The notes under the pieces: generated by a model
Told to the model about the DNA's origin: nothing
The model's input: the letters and a program-made list of their open reading frames with translations, nothing else
Databases searched by the model: none
Shown here: piece after piece, positions 9,353-15,855 of the stretch
Position numbering within the stretch: the first letter of the stretch is position 1
Layout: every line of letters starts with the position of its first letter
Source of the DNA: Paraburkholderia atlantica
Lineage (GTDB): Bacteria; Pseudomonadota; Gammaproteobacteria; Burkholderiales; Burkholderiaceae
Direction: 5' to 3'
Assembly (NCBI RefSeq): GCF_009362785.1
Contig: NZ_WHNQ01000036.1
Span: forward strand, 1 to 61,584
Length of the DNA stretch: 61,584 nt
Translations under genes and position numbers: made by a program

Positions 9353-9390
9353 TCGAGCCGGCGTTCGCCGGCTTCTCTCTTCTGAACGGA

Positions 9391-9427
9391 ACCCCAGCAG
9401 CCGAACGCATGGCTGCTGGGGTTTTTT
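9391..9427 (+). terminator. Rho-independent terminator of the alpha/beta hydrolase gene
   Basis: A perfect 12-bp stem, accccagcagcc (9391-9402) with ggctgctggggt (9411-9422), has an 8-base loop and runs into six T residues. A smaller hairpin lies just before it at about 9356-9373. Confidence 0.93.
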
Positions 9428-9620
9428 CATGGGTGGACCATCTGCAGCACACCTGAAACTCGCACGATGCATGCGACGCCGGCCCCGCGCCGCATGTTCG
9501 GAAGCGGGGTTTTGTATCGCAATGTATCAACGGCGTACGCAGACAAACACGCTTGCAGAAATGGGGGGTGACGAAAACATTGCAGATACGTTGGGGCGTT
9601 CTAATGTCTTCACGCAAGGT

Positions 9621-9646
9621 TGATTCACAACGTTGCGTGTGAATCA
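9621..9646. promoter_or_regulatory. 9-8-9 inverted repeat upstream of the DUF4148 pair
   Basis: The arms tgattcaca and tgtgaatca are perfect and separated by eight bases, with centres about 1.6 helix turns apart. The site is 86 bases before the first DUF4148 start, a plausible dimeric regulator site. The regulator is unknown. Confidence 0.4.
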
Positions 9647-9731
9647 GGTGGGGCATCACAGTGTATCTGGTTGATGGCTTTGTGTCCCGCTCAATCCTTA
9701 TCCCTGATGGTTTGATACCCGGAGAAGACTC

Positions 9732-10079
9732 ATGAAACTCGTTCAATCGCTGATCGTCGCTGCACTCGTCGCTGCTCCTGTCGTTTCGTTCGCACAATCG
9801 CAACCGCAACAGGCGCTCACTCGTGCTGAAGTTCGCGCGCAGGTGGTCCAGTTGCAGAAGGCCGGCTATAGCCCGGCTAGTGACAACGCGCAATACCCGC
9901 AGAACATCGAGGCAGCAGAAGCGCGTGTCACCGCGGGCAACGACGCTACCGCTTACGGCGGTGTCGAGAATGGAAGCTCGGCTTCCGGCTCGCATGTGCC
10001 GATGAAGCATGCGGCCGCGCATGGCGCCAACGACGGCTCGAACGTCGTCGGCCTTGGCTCGATCTACGCGCACTCCTGA
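9732..10079 (+). CDS. DUF4148 small exported protein, copy A
   Basis: The protein has 115 residues. The signal peptide MKLVQSLIVAALVAAPVVSFA is followed by the DUF4148 core LTRAEVRAQVVQLQKAGY and NAQYPQNIEAAEARV, then a Gly/Ser-rich tail ending IYAHS. DUF4148 proteins are small, common in Burkholderiales and of unknown function. The ribosome site cggaga precedes the ATG. The gene directly downstream is a close copy, including the leader bases before the start, so the pair arose by tandem duplication and is probably co-transcribed up to the hairpin at 10479. Confidence 0.9.
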   Translation: MKLVQSLIVAALVAAPVVSFAQSQPQQALTRAEVRAQVVQLQKAGYSPASDNAQYPQNIEAAEARVTAGNDATAYGGVENGSSASGSHVPMKHAAAHGANDGSNVVGLGSIYAHS

Positions 10080-10119
10080 TTCGTTGATCCCTGAATGTTC
10101 TGATACCCGGAGAAGACTC

Positions 10120-10464
10120 ATGAAACTCGTTCAATCGCTGCTCGTCGCCGCACTCGTTGCTGTTCCCGTTGTTTCGTTTGCGCAATCGCAACCGCAACAC
10201 GCGCTCACTCGTGCTGAAGTTCGCGCGGAGCTGGTTCAATTGCAAAAGGCCGGCTACAACCCGGCCAGCGACAACACCCAGTACCCGCAGAACATCGAGG
10301 CGGCCGAGGCGCGCATCAACGCGGGCCATGACGCAGCCGCCTACGGTGGCGTCGCGAACGGCAGTTCGGCTTCGGGCTCGCACGTGCCGATGAAGCATGC
10401 GTCGGATGGCGTGTATGACGGCTCCAACGTCGTCGGCCTCGGTCCCATCTACGCGCATTCGTGA
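10120..10464 (+). CDS. DUF4148 small exported protein, copy B
   Basis: The protein has 114 residues and is nearly identical to copy A: same signal peptide form, LTRAEVRAELVQLQKAGY, QYPQNIEAAEAR, and tail ending GPIYAHS. The start is fixed by tgatacccggagaagactc before the ATG, repeated exactly from copy A. A longer in-frame start at 10009 lies inside copy A and is rejected. Differences from copy A cluster after the GSSASGSHVPMKHA segment. Function is unknown. Confidence 0.9.
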   Translation: MKLVQSLLVAALVAVPVVSFAQSQPQHALTRAEVRAELVQLQKAGYNPASDNTQYPQNIEAAEARINAGHDAAAYGGVANGSSASGSHVPMKHASDGVYDGSNVVGLGPIYAHS

Positions 10465-10478
10465 TCGATGCAAACGAG

Positions 10479-10527
10479 CAAGGCGTCCGCGCGCACCGAT
10501 TCATGTCGACGCGCGGACGCCTTGTTT
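10479..10527 (+). terminator. Terminator after the DUF4148 pair
   Basis: A perfect 15-bp stem (10479-10493 with 10510-10524) with a 16-base loop is followed by only three T residues. Efficiency may be partial, so some read-through into the next hydrolase gene is possible. Confidence 0.75.
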
Positions 10528-10551
10528 AACCCACCTGACGAGATAAAAACG

Positions 10552-11340
10552 ATGACCACGCTGCTGAAAAAAATTCTCGGTTCCGTTCTGTTGCTGGGCG
10601 GACTGTTCGCATTGCAGGCCACGGAGTTCGCGCAGGCTGCGCCGTCCGATGACCTGAAAGGCAAGAACGTCGTGCTCGTACATGGCGCTTTCGCTGACGG
10701 GTCCAGCTGGGACAAAGTGATCCCGTTGCTCGAAGCGCGCGGCCTGCATGTAGTGGCCGTGCAGAATCCACTGAGTTCGCTCGCCGACGACGTGGCGGCC
10801 ACCCGGCGCGTGATCGCGCAGCAGAACGGGCCTGTGATTCTGGTCGGCCATTCATGGGGCGGCGTGGTGGTCAGCGAGGCCGGCAACGACGACAAGGTGA
10901 AGAGCCTCGTATACGTCGCGGCATTTGCGCCGGACAACAGCCAGTCCATCGCCGACATCACGAAAGACAAACCCGCTCCGGTCTGGGCTAGCGAGTTGCG
11001 CAAGGACTCGGCCGGCTATCTGACGCTATCGACCCACGCGGTGCTCGACGACTTCGCGCAGGATCTGCCGCTGCCGCAGAAACGCCTGATCGCGGCGACC
11101 CAGCAGCCGTGGGCCGCCGGCTGTATCGACGACAAGGTGACGAACGCCGCTTGGCATGACAAGCCGTCGTACTTCGTGGTGTCGGGCCGCGACCGCATGA
11201 TCGATCCTGCCTTGCAACTGGAGATGGCGAAGCACATCGACGCGACGATCACGCGTGTCGACACCAGCCATGTTGCGATGCTGAGCCAGCCGCAAGCGGT
11301 GGCCGACGCGATCATCGCCGCGTCGCGGGCTGCGCATTGA
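10552..11340 (+). CDS. Secreted alpha/beta hydrolase (serine type)
   Basis: From the ATG at 10552 the protein has 262 residues. The signal peptide is MTTLLKKILGSVLLLGGLFA, with cleavage near AQAAPS. It has the HGAFADGSSWDKV start of salicylate-esterase/MhpC-like small hydrolases, the nucleophile elbow GHSWGG, an acidic residue in SGRDRMIDP and the catalytic His in SHVAMLSQP. It should be a periplasmic esterase-like enzyme with unknown substrate. The longer frame from 10468 crosses the terminator hairpin and lacks a signal at its N-terminus. The Shine-Dalgarno sequence is weak. Confidence 0.85.
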   Translation: MTTLLKKILGSVLLLGGLFALQATEFAQAAPSDDLKGKNVVLVHGAFADGSSWDKVIPLLEARGLHVVAVQNPLSSLADDVAATRRVIAQQNGPVILVGHSWGGVVVSEAGNDDKVKSLVYVAAFAPDNSQSIADITKDKPAPVWASELRKDSAGYLTLSTHAVLDDFAQDLPLPQKRLIAATQQPWAAGCIDDKVTNAAWHDKPSYFVVSGRDRMIDPALQLEMAKHIDATITRVDTSHVAMLSQPQAVADAIIAASRAAH

Positions 11341-11363
11341 AGCGCGCGCAGTCTGATTGCCAA

Positions 11364-11837
11364 TCAGATTGCAATCGACGGAATGCTCTTCATGCAGCGT
11401 AGCGCGAACATCGAGCGGCTATGGCGAATGCCTGCGATCTTGTAGAGCTTTTCTCGCAGGAAGCGTTCGTAGCCAGCGGTGCCGTCTACCGCGACCTTGA
11501 CCAGGTAGTCGTAATCGCCGGACACCAGGTACGCTTCGAGCACTTCGCTGAGCGTGGCGAGCTCGGCGCCGAAGCGCGCGAGCGCGTCTTCGTCGTGGCG
11601 GTCCAGCGTGACTTCGAGCAGCACGACGTCCGCGAAACCGAGCTTTTGCTGATCGAGCAAGGCAACATAGCCGCGGATATACCCTTCGTTTTCGAGCTGC
11701 CGCGTGCGATTCCAGCACGCGGTGGTCGACATGCCGACCAGTTCGGCAAGATCCGCATTACTGAGCCGGGCGTTCTTCTGGAGCTCGCGCATGATCTTGC
11801 GATCGAGGGCGTCGAGCGGGCGGTTTCGGGTGTTCAT
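11364..11837 (-). CDS. Lrp/AsnC-family transcriptional regulator
   Basis: From the ATG at 11837 the protein has 157 residues: an N-terminal winged helix-turn-helix (LDALDRKIMRELQKNARLSN...STTACWNRTRQLE) and a RAM effector-binding domain (VLLEVTLDRHDEDA, EAYLVSGDYDYLVKV). This is the usual length for the family. It lies divergent from a RhtB-type amino-acid exporter gene. Such pairs commonly mean that the regulator senses an amino acid and induces its exporter. A longer frame to 11963 adds an unrelated N-terminus. No good Shine-Dalgarno sequence is seen. Confidence 0.92.
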   Translation of the reverse strand: MNTRNRPLDALDRKIMRELQKNARLSNADLAELVGMSTTACWNRTRQLENEGYIRGYVALLDQQKLGFADVVLLEVTLDRHDEDALARFGAELATLSEVLEAYLVSGDYDYLVKVAVDGTAGYERFLREKLYKIAGIRHSRSMFALRCMKSIPSIAI

Positions 11838-12173
11838 CAACGATATGGGAAGAATATTTTGTAAAACCGCATTGTAAGTGAAGATCGTTCTGAATTGGCG
11901 ACATCGGCTGACGAGTTTCAGAAGCCTATCCAGCGGGGCTCGCGGTATATTTTCAGCATGCATTCATGCCCGGGACAACCGCCCGGATCGCAGGCCTCGC
12001 GCCGGCGATCCTCCGTGGCCACAAGCCGCTTTTTCGGTGTCTCGCCGCCTTCACGGTAAGGCGGCACGCGGGCGAATTCCGGCGTTACCCACGCCGGAAG
12101 GCGCGCTCGCCGGGCATGGACGCATGTCGCCGCATGTGTCTATCGCAGCTCTCTTTTGCCCGCAGATTCGCCG
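11838..12173. other. Divergent control region between lrp-type and rhtB-type genes
   Basis: This 336-base stretch must hold both promoters. An AT-rich patch (about 11848-11890) next to the regulator gene is the likely autoregulated promoter. I could not define an Lrp box, and see no gene here. Confidence 0.5.
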
Positions 12174-12803
12174 ATGCCGATCCAGTTGTATGTTTCGTTT
12201 CTTCTCGCGTCCGCCGTACTCGTTTATTCGCCCGGCCCGGTCAATGTTCTTACGATGAGTCAGGCGCTCAGCGCCGGATGGCGCGCGGCATTGCCCTGCG
12301 TATGGGGTGGCACCTGCGCGGTATTGCTGCAACTCGCTTTTACCGCGTTGTGTCTGAACTCGCTATTGCTGATCGATGAGCGCGCGCTGATCGTGTTGCG
12401 CTGGGCCGGCGCGATTAATCTGGTTTATCTGGGCTTCAAACAATGGCGAAGCGGCACATTCGCGGCTTCGCCGCTTTTGTCCGATAGCGCCGGACAACGC
12501 GGTTTGTTTTGGCGCGGCTTCGCGACGTCGGGCCTGAATCCGAAAACGCTATTGTTCTTTCCGTCTTTCTTTCCGCAGTTCATCAGTACTTCGTCGAATG
12601 AAGCGCATTGGTCGGCCAACCATCAGTACCTTTTGCTGGCCAGTTCTTTTGCGCTGATATTCGCGTTGGGCGTCGCATCGACGGCAATCTTCTCGCATCG
12701 TCTGCGCACAGTTCTGCAGCGGCCGACGCAGCTGCGCATCGTGAACCGTCTGATGGGTAGCTTGCTGGTAGGGATGGGCGCGCTGATGGCGGCGGTACGC
12801 TGA
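12174..12803 (+). CDS. LysE/RhtB-family amino-acid exporter
   Basis: The protein has 209 residues and about six membrane segments. The N-terminal signature (VYSPGPVNVLTMSQALSAGW) is the conserved SPGP...G region of RhtB/LeuE-type exporters, and GLNPKTLLFFPSFFPQF matches the second conserved loop (NPK). It should pump one or more amino acids or analogues out through the inner membrane. The ATG at 12174 is preferred over a TTG 18 bases earlier; neither has a clear ribosome site. The divergent Lrp-type gene is the probable regulator. Confidence 0.9.
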   Translation: MPIQLYVSFLLASAVLVYSPGPVNVLTMSQALSAGWRAALPCVWGGTCAVLLQLAFTALCLNSLLLIDERALIVLRWAGAINLVYLGFKQWRSGTFAASPLLSDSAGQRGLFWRGFATSGLNPKTLLFFPSFFPQFISTSSNEAHWSANHQYLLLASSFALIFALGVASTAIFSHRLRTVLQRPTQLRIVNRLMGSLLVGMGALMAAVR

Positions 12804-12870
12804 CTACGCAGCTAGTCGCATACCGCCGCCGCGGGAACAACGTCACCCTTATCGTCTGTACCGCCCGATA

Positions 12871-12945
12871 TCAATGGAAAATGAGGTACAGGATGATCAG
12901 TACGATCAACGGAACGCCGAGTAGCCAGCCAATCAGGTAAGGCAT
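12871..12945 (-). CDS. 24-residue single-pass membrane peptide
   Basis: A very short gene encodes a peptide starting MPYLIGWLLGVPLIVLI and ending LYLIFH, hydrophobic over nearly its whole length. The ribosome site aaggag, eight bases before the ATG, is one of the best in the window, which is the main reason to call a gene this small. No family is recognised. Another tiny membrane protein (DUF3309) is encoded about 1 kb away on the same strand. It may be a stress-related membrane microprotein, but this is a guess. Confidence 0.6.
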   Translation of the reverse strand: MPYLIGWLLGVPLIVLIILYLIFH

Positions 12946-13068
12946 GATGTCATCTCCTTTCGTATTAAAGTTCGAATACGCAGGACTTTCAGCAGGCAGC
13001 GTGCCTGAGTCGGGATGCACTACGCTGCGACGCATGGAGATGGTCGTATTTCATGACCATATGGTTCT

Positions 13069-13869
13069 TTAGCCGTTATTCGAAAAGCCCGGATACAGCG
13101 TCATCCCGCCATCGACGAAAAGCGTCGTGCCGACGACGTAGTCGCTTTCATCGGAAGCAAGCCACACCGCCGCCTTGCCGATATCTTCCACGGCACCGAC
13201 GCGCCGGTAGGGGATCAACTGCAGTAGCTTGTCGAGTGCCGCTTGGGAATCCCACGCGTCCTGATTGATCCGCGTACGGATCGCGCCTGGCGCAATCGAA
13301 TTGACGCGAATGCGCTCGGGCGCGACTTCCTGCGCCAACGATTTCATGAACATCTGAATGCCGCCTTTCGACGCGGCGTAATTGACATGCCCCGCCCACG
13401 GAATGACCTCGTGAACGGAGCTCATGCAAATGATCTTGCCGAGTGCTTTCGATACGGTCGTCGGGCCGCGTCGGCGGAATTCTTTTACCGCGGCCTGGCA
13501 GGTTAGAAACTGGCCGGTCAGATTCGTCGACAGCACGAGTTGCCAATCGTCGAGCGTCATGTCGGCGAATGCGCTGTCCTTTTGCAGTCCGGCATTCGCA
13601 ACCACGATATCGATGCCGCCAAAGCGCGCGCGACTCGCCTCGAAGAGGTTTGCGACCTGAGCGGGATTCGACACGTCGGCGTGAATCGCGATTGCCGATC
13701 CGCCGGCTTTTTCTATTTCGTCGGCGAGCTTTTCATCAGGTTCCGCGTGCGAATGATAGTTGAGCACGACCGCCGCGCCAGCATCCGCGAGTGCTTTGGC
13801 GACGCCATAGCCGATTCCCGAACTCGCGCCGGTAATCAGCGCGACCTGATTGGCTAGTAACTTTTCCAT
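13069..13869 (-). CDS. SDR oxidoreductase, glucose 1-dehydrogenase type
   Basis: From the ATG at 13869 (cggag six bases upstream) the protein has 266 residues. It is a classical short-chain dehydrogenase: cofactor motif TGASSGIGYG, NAG motif, catalytic Ser in MSSVHE and Tyr/Lys in YAASK. The segments MSSVHEVIPW, NYAASKGG and the end DGGMTLYPGF resemble Bacillus glucose 1-dehydrogenases closely. The expected reaction is oxidation of beta-D-glucose to gluconolactone with NAD(P); other sugars are possible. A longer frame to 13917 has no ribosome site. Confidence 0.85.
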   Translation of the reverse strand: MEKLLANQVALITGASSGIGYGVAKALADAGAAVVLNYHSHAEPDEKLADEIEKAGGSAIAIHADVSNPAQVANLFEASRARFGGIDIVVANAGLQKDSAFADMTLDDWQLVLSTNLTGQFLTCQAAVKEFRRRGPTTVSKALGKIICMSSVHEVIPWAGHVNYAASKGGIQMFMKSLAQEVAPERIRVNSIAPGAIRTRINQDAWDSQAALDKLLQLIPYRRVGAVEDIGKAAVWLASDESDYVVGTTLFVDGGMTLYPGFSNNG

Positions 13870-13974
13870 TGAGTGCTCCGGCAACGACGAAAAGGCGCAG
13901 CCGCCACCTACCGGCACACGAGATCGCGCGGATAGACGGCGGCCCGCCTGGTGTTGCAGCCCACGACGCGTGGC

Positions 13975-14130
13975 CTATATCACGCCGGCAACCAGCAGAA
14001 CGATTACCACGATCAGTACGATGCCAAGTCCGCCGGTCGGACCATAGCCCCACGCCCGGCTGTGTGGCCACGCCGGAAAAGCGCCGATCAGCAGCAGAAT
14101 CAGCACGATGAGAAGAATGGTTCCTAGCAT
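13975..14130 (-). CDS. DUF3309 small membrane protein
   Basis: The product has 51 residues. MLGTILLIVLILLLIGAFP is followed by the W-P-H-S-R-x-W-G-Y-G-P loop and a second hydrophobic helix (LGIVLIVVIVLLVAGVI). This is the DUF3309 pattern, found in many proteobacteria with unknown function. ggagg seven bases before the ATG fixes the start. The two helices with a short aromatic loop suggest a hairpin in the inner membrane. Confidence 0.85.
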   Translation of the reverse strand: MLGTILLIVLILLLIGAFPAWPHSRAWGYGPTGGLGIVLIVVIVLLVAGVI

Positions 14131-14286
14131 GTTATGACCTCCGCCTGGTTGAGGGGACCTGCTGTACCCAGGTTGGCCAAGAGGCCGCAGGGTAATCCCC
14201 AAGGAGCAAGCCATGTGCCCAAGGCCGATCTTTTAAGAGGATCACAGTGGCAGCGCACGCCGCGTGCGGAGATTCGCGAGTCAACT

Positions 14287-14333
14287 AAAACGGCACCCTT
14301 CGCGCTCAAAAACGTGAGCAGGGTGCCGTTTTT
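14287..14333. terminator. Bidirectional terminator downstream of peptide gene P1
   Basis: A 13-bp perfect stem (aaaacggcaccct at 14287-14299 with its complement at 14320-14332) ends in T-rich DNA on both strands. On the minus strand it closes the P1 peptide gene, 24 bases after its stop. Confidence 0.85.
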
Positions 14334-14357
14334 CCAATTGCGGACACGTCGCGCGTC

Positions 14358-14567
14358 CTATAGAAGGTAGGGTCCGTTGATGCGGCCTTCGAAGATCGCG
14401 GTGTTGATGTCCCAATCGTCGACGGTACCCGTGCCGCCACCGTCCACCTTGACGACTGCCGAACGGCCGCCGCGCAGCGTCTTCATCTGTTCGGCGCTCA
14501 GCGTTTTGTCGTTGGATGGCTCGCCCGCGCCGGGCGGCAGGTCTTTGATGATCACAGTGGCTTTCAT
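14358..14567 (-). CDS. Double-glycine leader peptide P1, predicted exporter substrate
   Basis: The product has 69 residues. The leader (MKATVIIKDL..., then LSAEQMKTLRGG) ends with Gly33-Gly34; the predicted mature peptide of 35 residues runs from RSAVVKV to NGPYLL and is acidic in its middle (TVDDWD). The IKDL start, the M-K-x-L/I-R-GG end and the GG match four other small genes at 14.9-34.2 kb. A C39-peptidase ABC exporter encoded at 28.7 kb would cut after GG during export. The ribosome site aaggag fixes the start. A well-formed sigma-54 promoter lies 56 bases upstream and a terminator follows. The spacer between IKDL and the GG is longer than in its relatives. Function of the mature peptide is unknown. 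Confidence 0.8.
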   Translation of the reverse strand: MKATVIIKDLPPGAGEPSNDKTLSAEQMKTLRGGRSAVVKVDGGGTGTVDDWDINTAIFEGRINGPYLL

Positions 14568-14622
14568 GGCATTGCTCCTTGACGTGGAAAGGCGAGCGCA
14601 GTGCGGCGCCCGCCCCGATTTC

Positions 14623-14638
14623 TGCAAGGCCTATGCCA
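14623..14638 (-). promoter_or_regulatory. Sigma-54 promoter of peptide gene P1
   Basis: The minus strand reads TGGCATAGGCCTTGCA, close to the consensus TGGCACG-N4-TTGCA with the exact GG-N10-GC spacing (GG at 14637-14636, GC at 14625-14624). The predicted start of transcription is about 14612, giving a short leader before the ATG at 14567. Confidence 0.8.
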
Positions 14639-14858
14639 ACGTGTGGGAAGTGAGCCGGAAACGGGAGCGGGGGCCGCGATGCGAAGCCTGGCAAGGATCC
14701 GCGCGATAGCCGCATTGAATCGCACTGGACACGACCGCGATTGCGAGTCGAAGTGTTTGCGCGCATCGCACGGGTCGTACGCGAATGGTTGGGACGCAGC
14801 GCAGCCTTGCGCGTCGCGAACAAAGGCGTCCAACAGTCAATCGCAAGCACAAACGGAA

Positions 14859-14885
14859 ACGGCACGCGCCATGTGCGCGTGCCGT
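14859..14885 (-). terminator. Terminator of peptide gene P2
   Basis: A perfect 11-bp stem with a 5-base loop lies 28 bases after the P2 stop. On the minus strand it is followed by the pyrimidine-rich ttccgtttg. Confidence 0.65.
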
Positions 14886-14912
14886 GATGGTGAAACGCCC
14901 TCGCGAGCAAGG

Positions 14913-15131
14913 CTACCGGCGTCGCCCTTTGCGCGGCGAGGCGGCTTCCGCGATACGCAGATGCGCGGCCGGAAAGCCCGGCGGATATTCGACGACGCGC
15001 GTTCCGGCCGGCACCAGCGGTGCGGCGAGACTCGAGCGCGCGCCGACCCGGGCGCCGCCGACGATTGCAGCCATCGCCTCGCGGTCCAATTGGACGCTTT
15101 CGGTCAGATCCTTGATGCTCAGCTTGGCCAT
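14913..15131 (-). CDS. Double-glycine leader peptide P2
   Basis: The product has 72 residues. The leader MAKLSIKDLTESVQLDREAM then AAIVGG ends at Gly25-Gly26; it aligns position by position with P4 and P5 (IKDLS, LD.KAM, AI.GG). The predicted mature part of 46 residues is rich in Ala, Pro and Arg and ends PRKGRRR, so it is strongly basic, unlike the other peptides. ggag lies six bases before the ATG. No clear sigma-54 promoter is seen directly upstream; a terminator-like hairpin sits just before the ribosome site instead. It is probably a C39-exporter substrate. Confidence 0.75.
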   Translation of the reverse strand: MAKLSIKDLTESVQLDREAMAAIVGGARVGARSSLAAPLVPAGTRVVEYPPGFPAAHLRIAEAASPRKGRRR

Positions 15132-15142
15132 GACGGCTCCAG

Positions 15143-15184
15143 AAAAACGCGCCGGCGGCCAGACCCGTTCGGGTTCCGGCCGCC
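15143..15184 (-). terminator. Terminator or attenuator in the P2 leader
   Basis: On the minus strand a GC-rich hairpin (ggcggcc/ggccgcc arms at 15184-15178 and 15160-15154, extended by acccg/cgggt inside) is followed by five T residues at 15147-15143. It ends only 12 bases before the P2 start codon. It could terminate transcripts from the P3 side or act as an attenuator for P2. Confidence 0.6.
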
Positions 15185-15326
15185 GTGCTCGGAATGTGTT
15201 CAGTGTGCTATTCGTTGTACTGAGGTCGCAACGCACTATCAGTATAGGAAATCCGTTCGCGGCGTGCATGGCCGTGGTGCTGCCGCGGCAGTGAAGGAAC
15301 CTCCGGTCTCCCGCTGCTGCCCCGGC

Positions 15327-15422
15327 TTACACGGCGGAGAGCTTGGTGCCCGCCAGGATCGGGTCGACTTTCCTGTCGAGTCGTTCGGTAACGGACAGGT
15401 CCTTGATCATCGGCATCTTCAT
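15327..15422 (-). pseudogene. Decayed double-glycine peptide gene P3
   Basis: A 31-residue frame begins MKMPMIKDLSVTERLDRKV and continues PILAG before TKLSAV and a stop. The leader is clearly homologous to P4: 18 bases encoding MIKDLS are identical. But KAM has become KVD, GG has become AG, and only six residues follow, so there is no useful cargo. Its promoter has also lost the -12 GC. I read it as a degraded copy of P4. It could still be expressed as a leader-only peptide that occupies the peptidase. Confidence 0.65.
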
Positions 15423-15497
15423 GGTGAGTCGCCTGAAGGAAGTTTTCGCCGTATTGCGAGTGGTTTCGAGCAATCCGTTTGCTCGGACATCACTAAC

Positions 15498-15512
15498 GTA
15501 CAGGCTGTGCCA
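15498..15512 (-). promoter_or_regulatory. Degenerate sigma-54 promoter of P3
   Basis: The minus strand reads TGGCACAGCCTGTAC. The -24 half is perfect, but AC stands where GC is needed at -12. The bases downstream align with the P4 leader, including a conserved small hairpin (cgagca...tgctcg, 15467-15485). Confidence 0.5.
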
Positions 15513-15855
15513 GTCTTAATGAAGTATCCTGAGGAAAGCGATGAAGCCTTGTCATTTAAGGGCTTTGCGCGTGGTTCGGCCGCCGTGCCGCTCAGGTCGT
15601 ACCACGTTGATTCGCTCCAGGCGGTGGTGGCCGTCCGACATCGCGGCGGCCCCTGTTGGATGGCGCACGACATTGCGCGAACCAGCACGCGGCGCGTCGC
15701 GCGGCTCATGCCTGGTTTGCCTGGTTTGCGAAAGCGCGGACCGGGAGCTAGTATCGAAACGGCACATGTAACTGGATACGACAGCTTTTCTATCGACCCG
15801 CGTCGTGTCGGTCGCATGCGACACGGTCTAGCGGCAACGGCGGTGCTTCGCAAAA
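15513..15855. other. Divergent region between P3 and the kinase gene
   Basis: No gene is supported here. It should hold the activator sites for the P3 promoter and the kinase promoter. A 12-bp palindrome gtcgcatgcgac lies at 15811-15822, 34 bases before the kinase start; its meaning is unknown. Confidence 0.45.

Noticed and set aside
9656..9720. Sigma-54 promoter before the DUF4148 pair
   Set aside because: A TGGC is present, but the spacing to the next GC is 11 instead of 10 bases and the context is poor.
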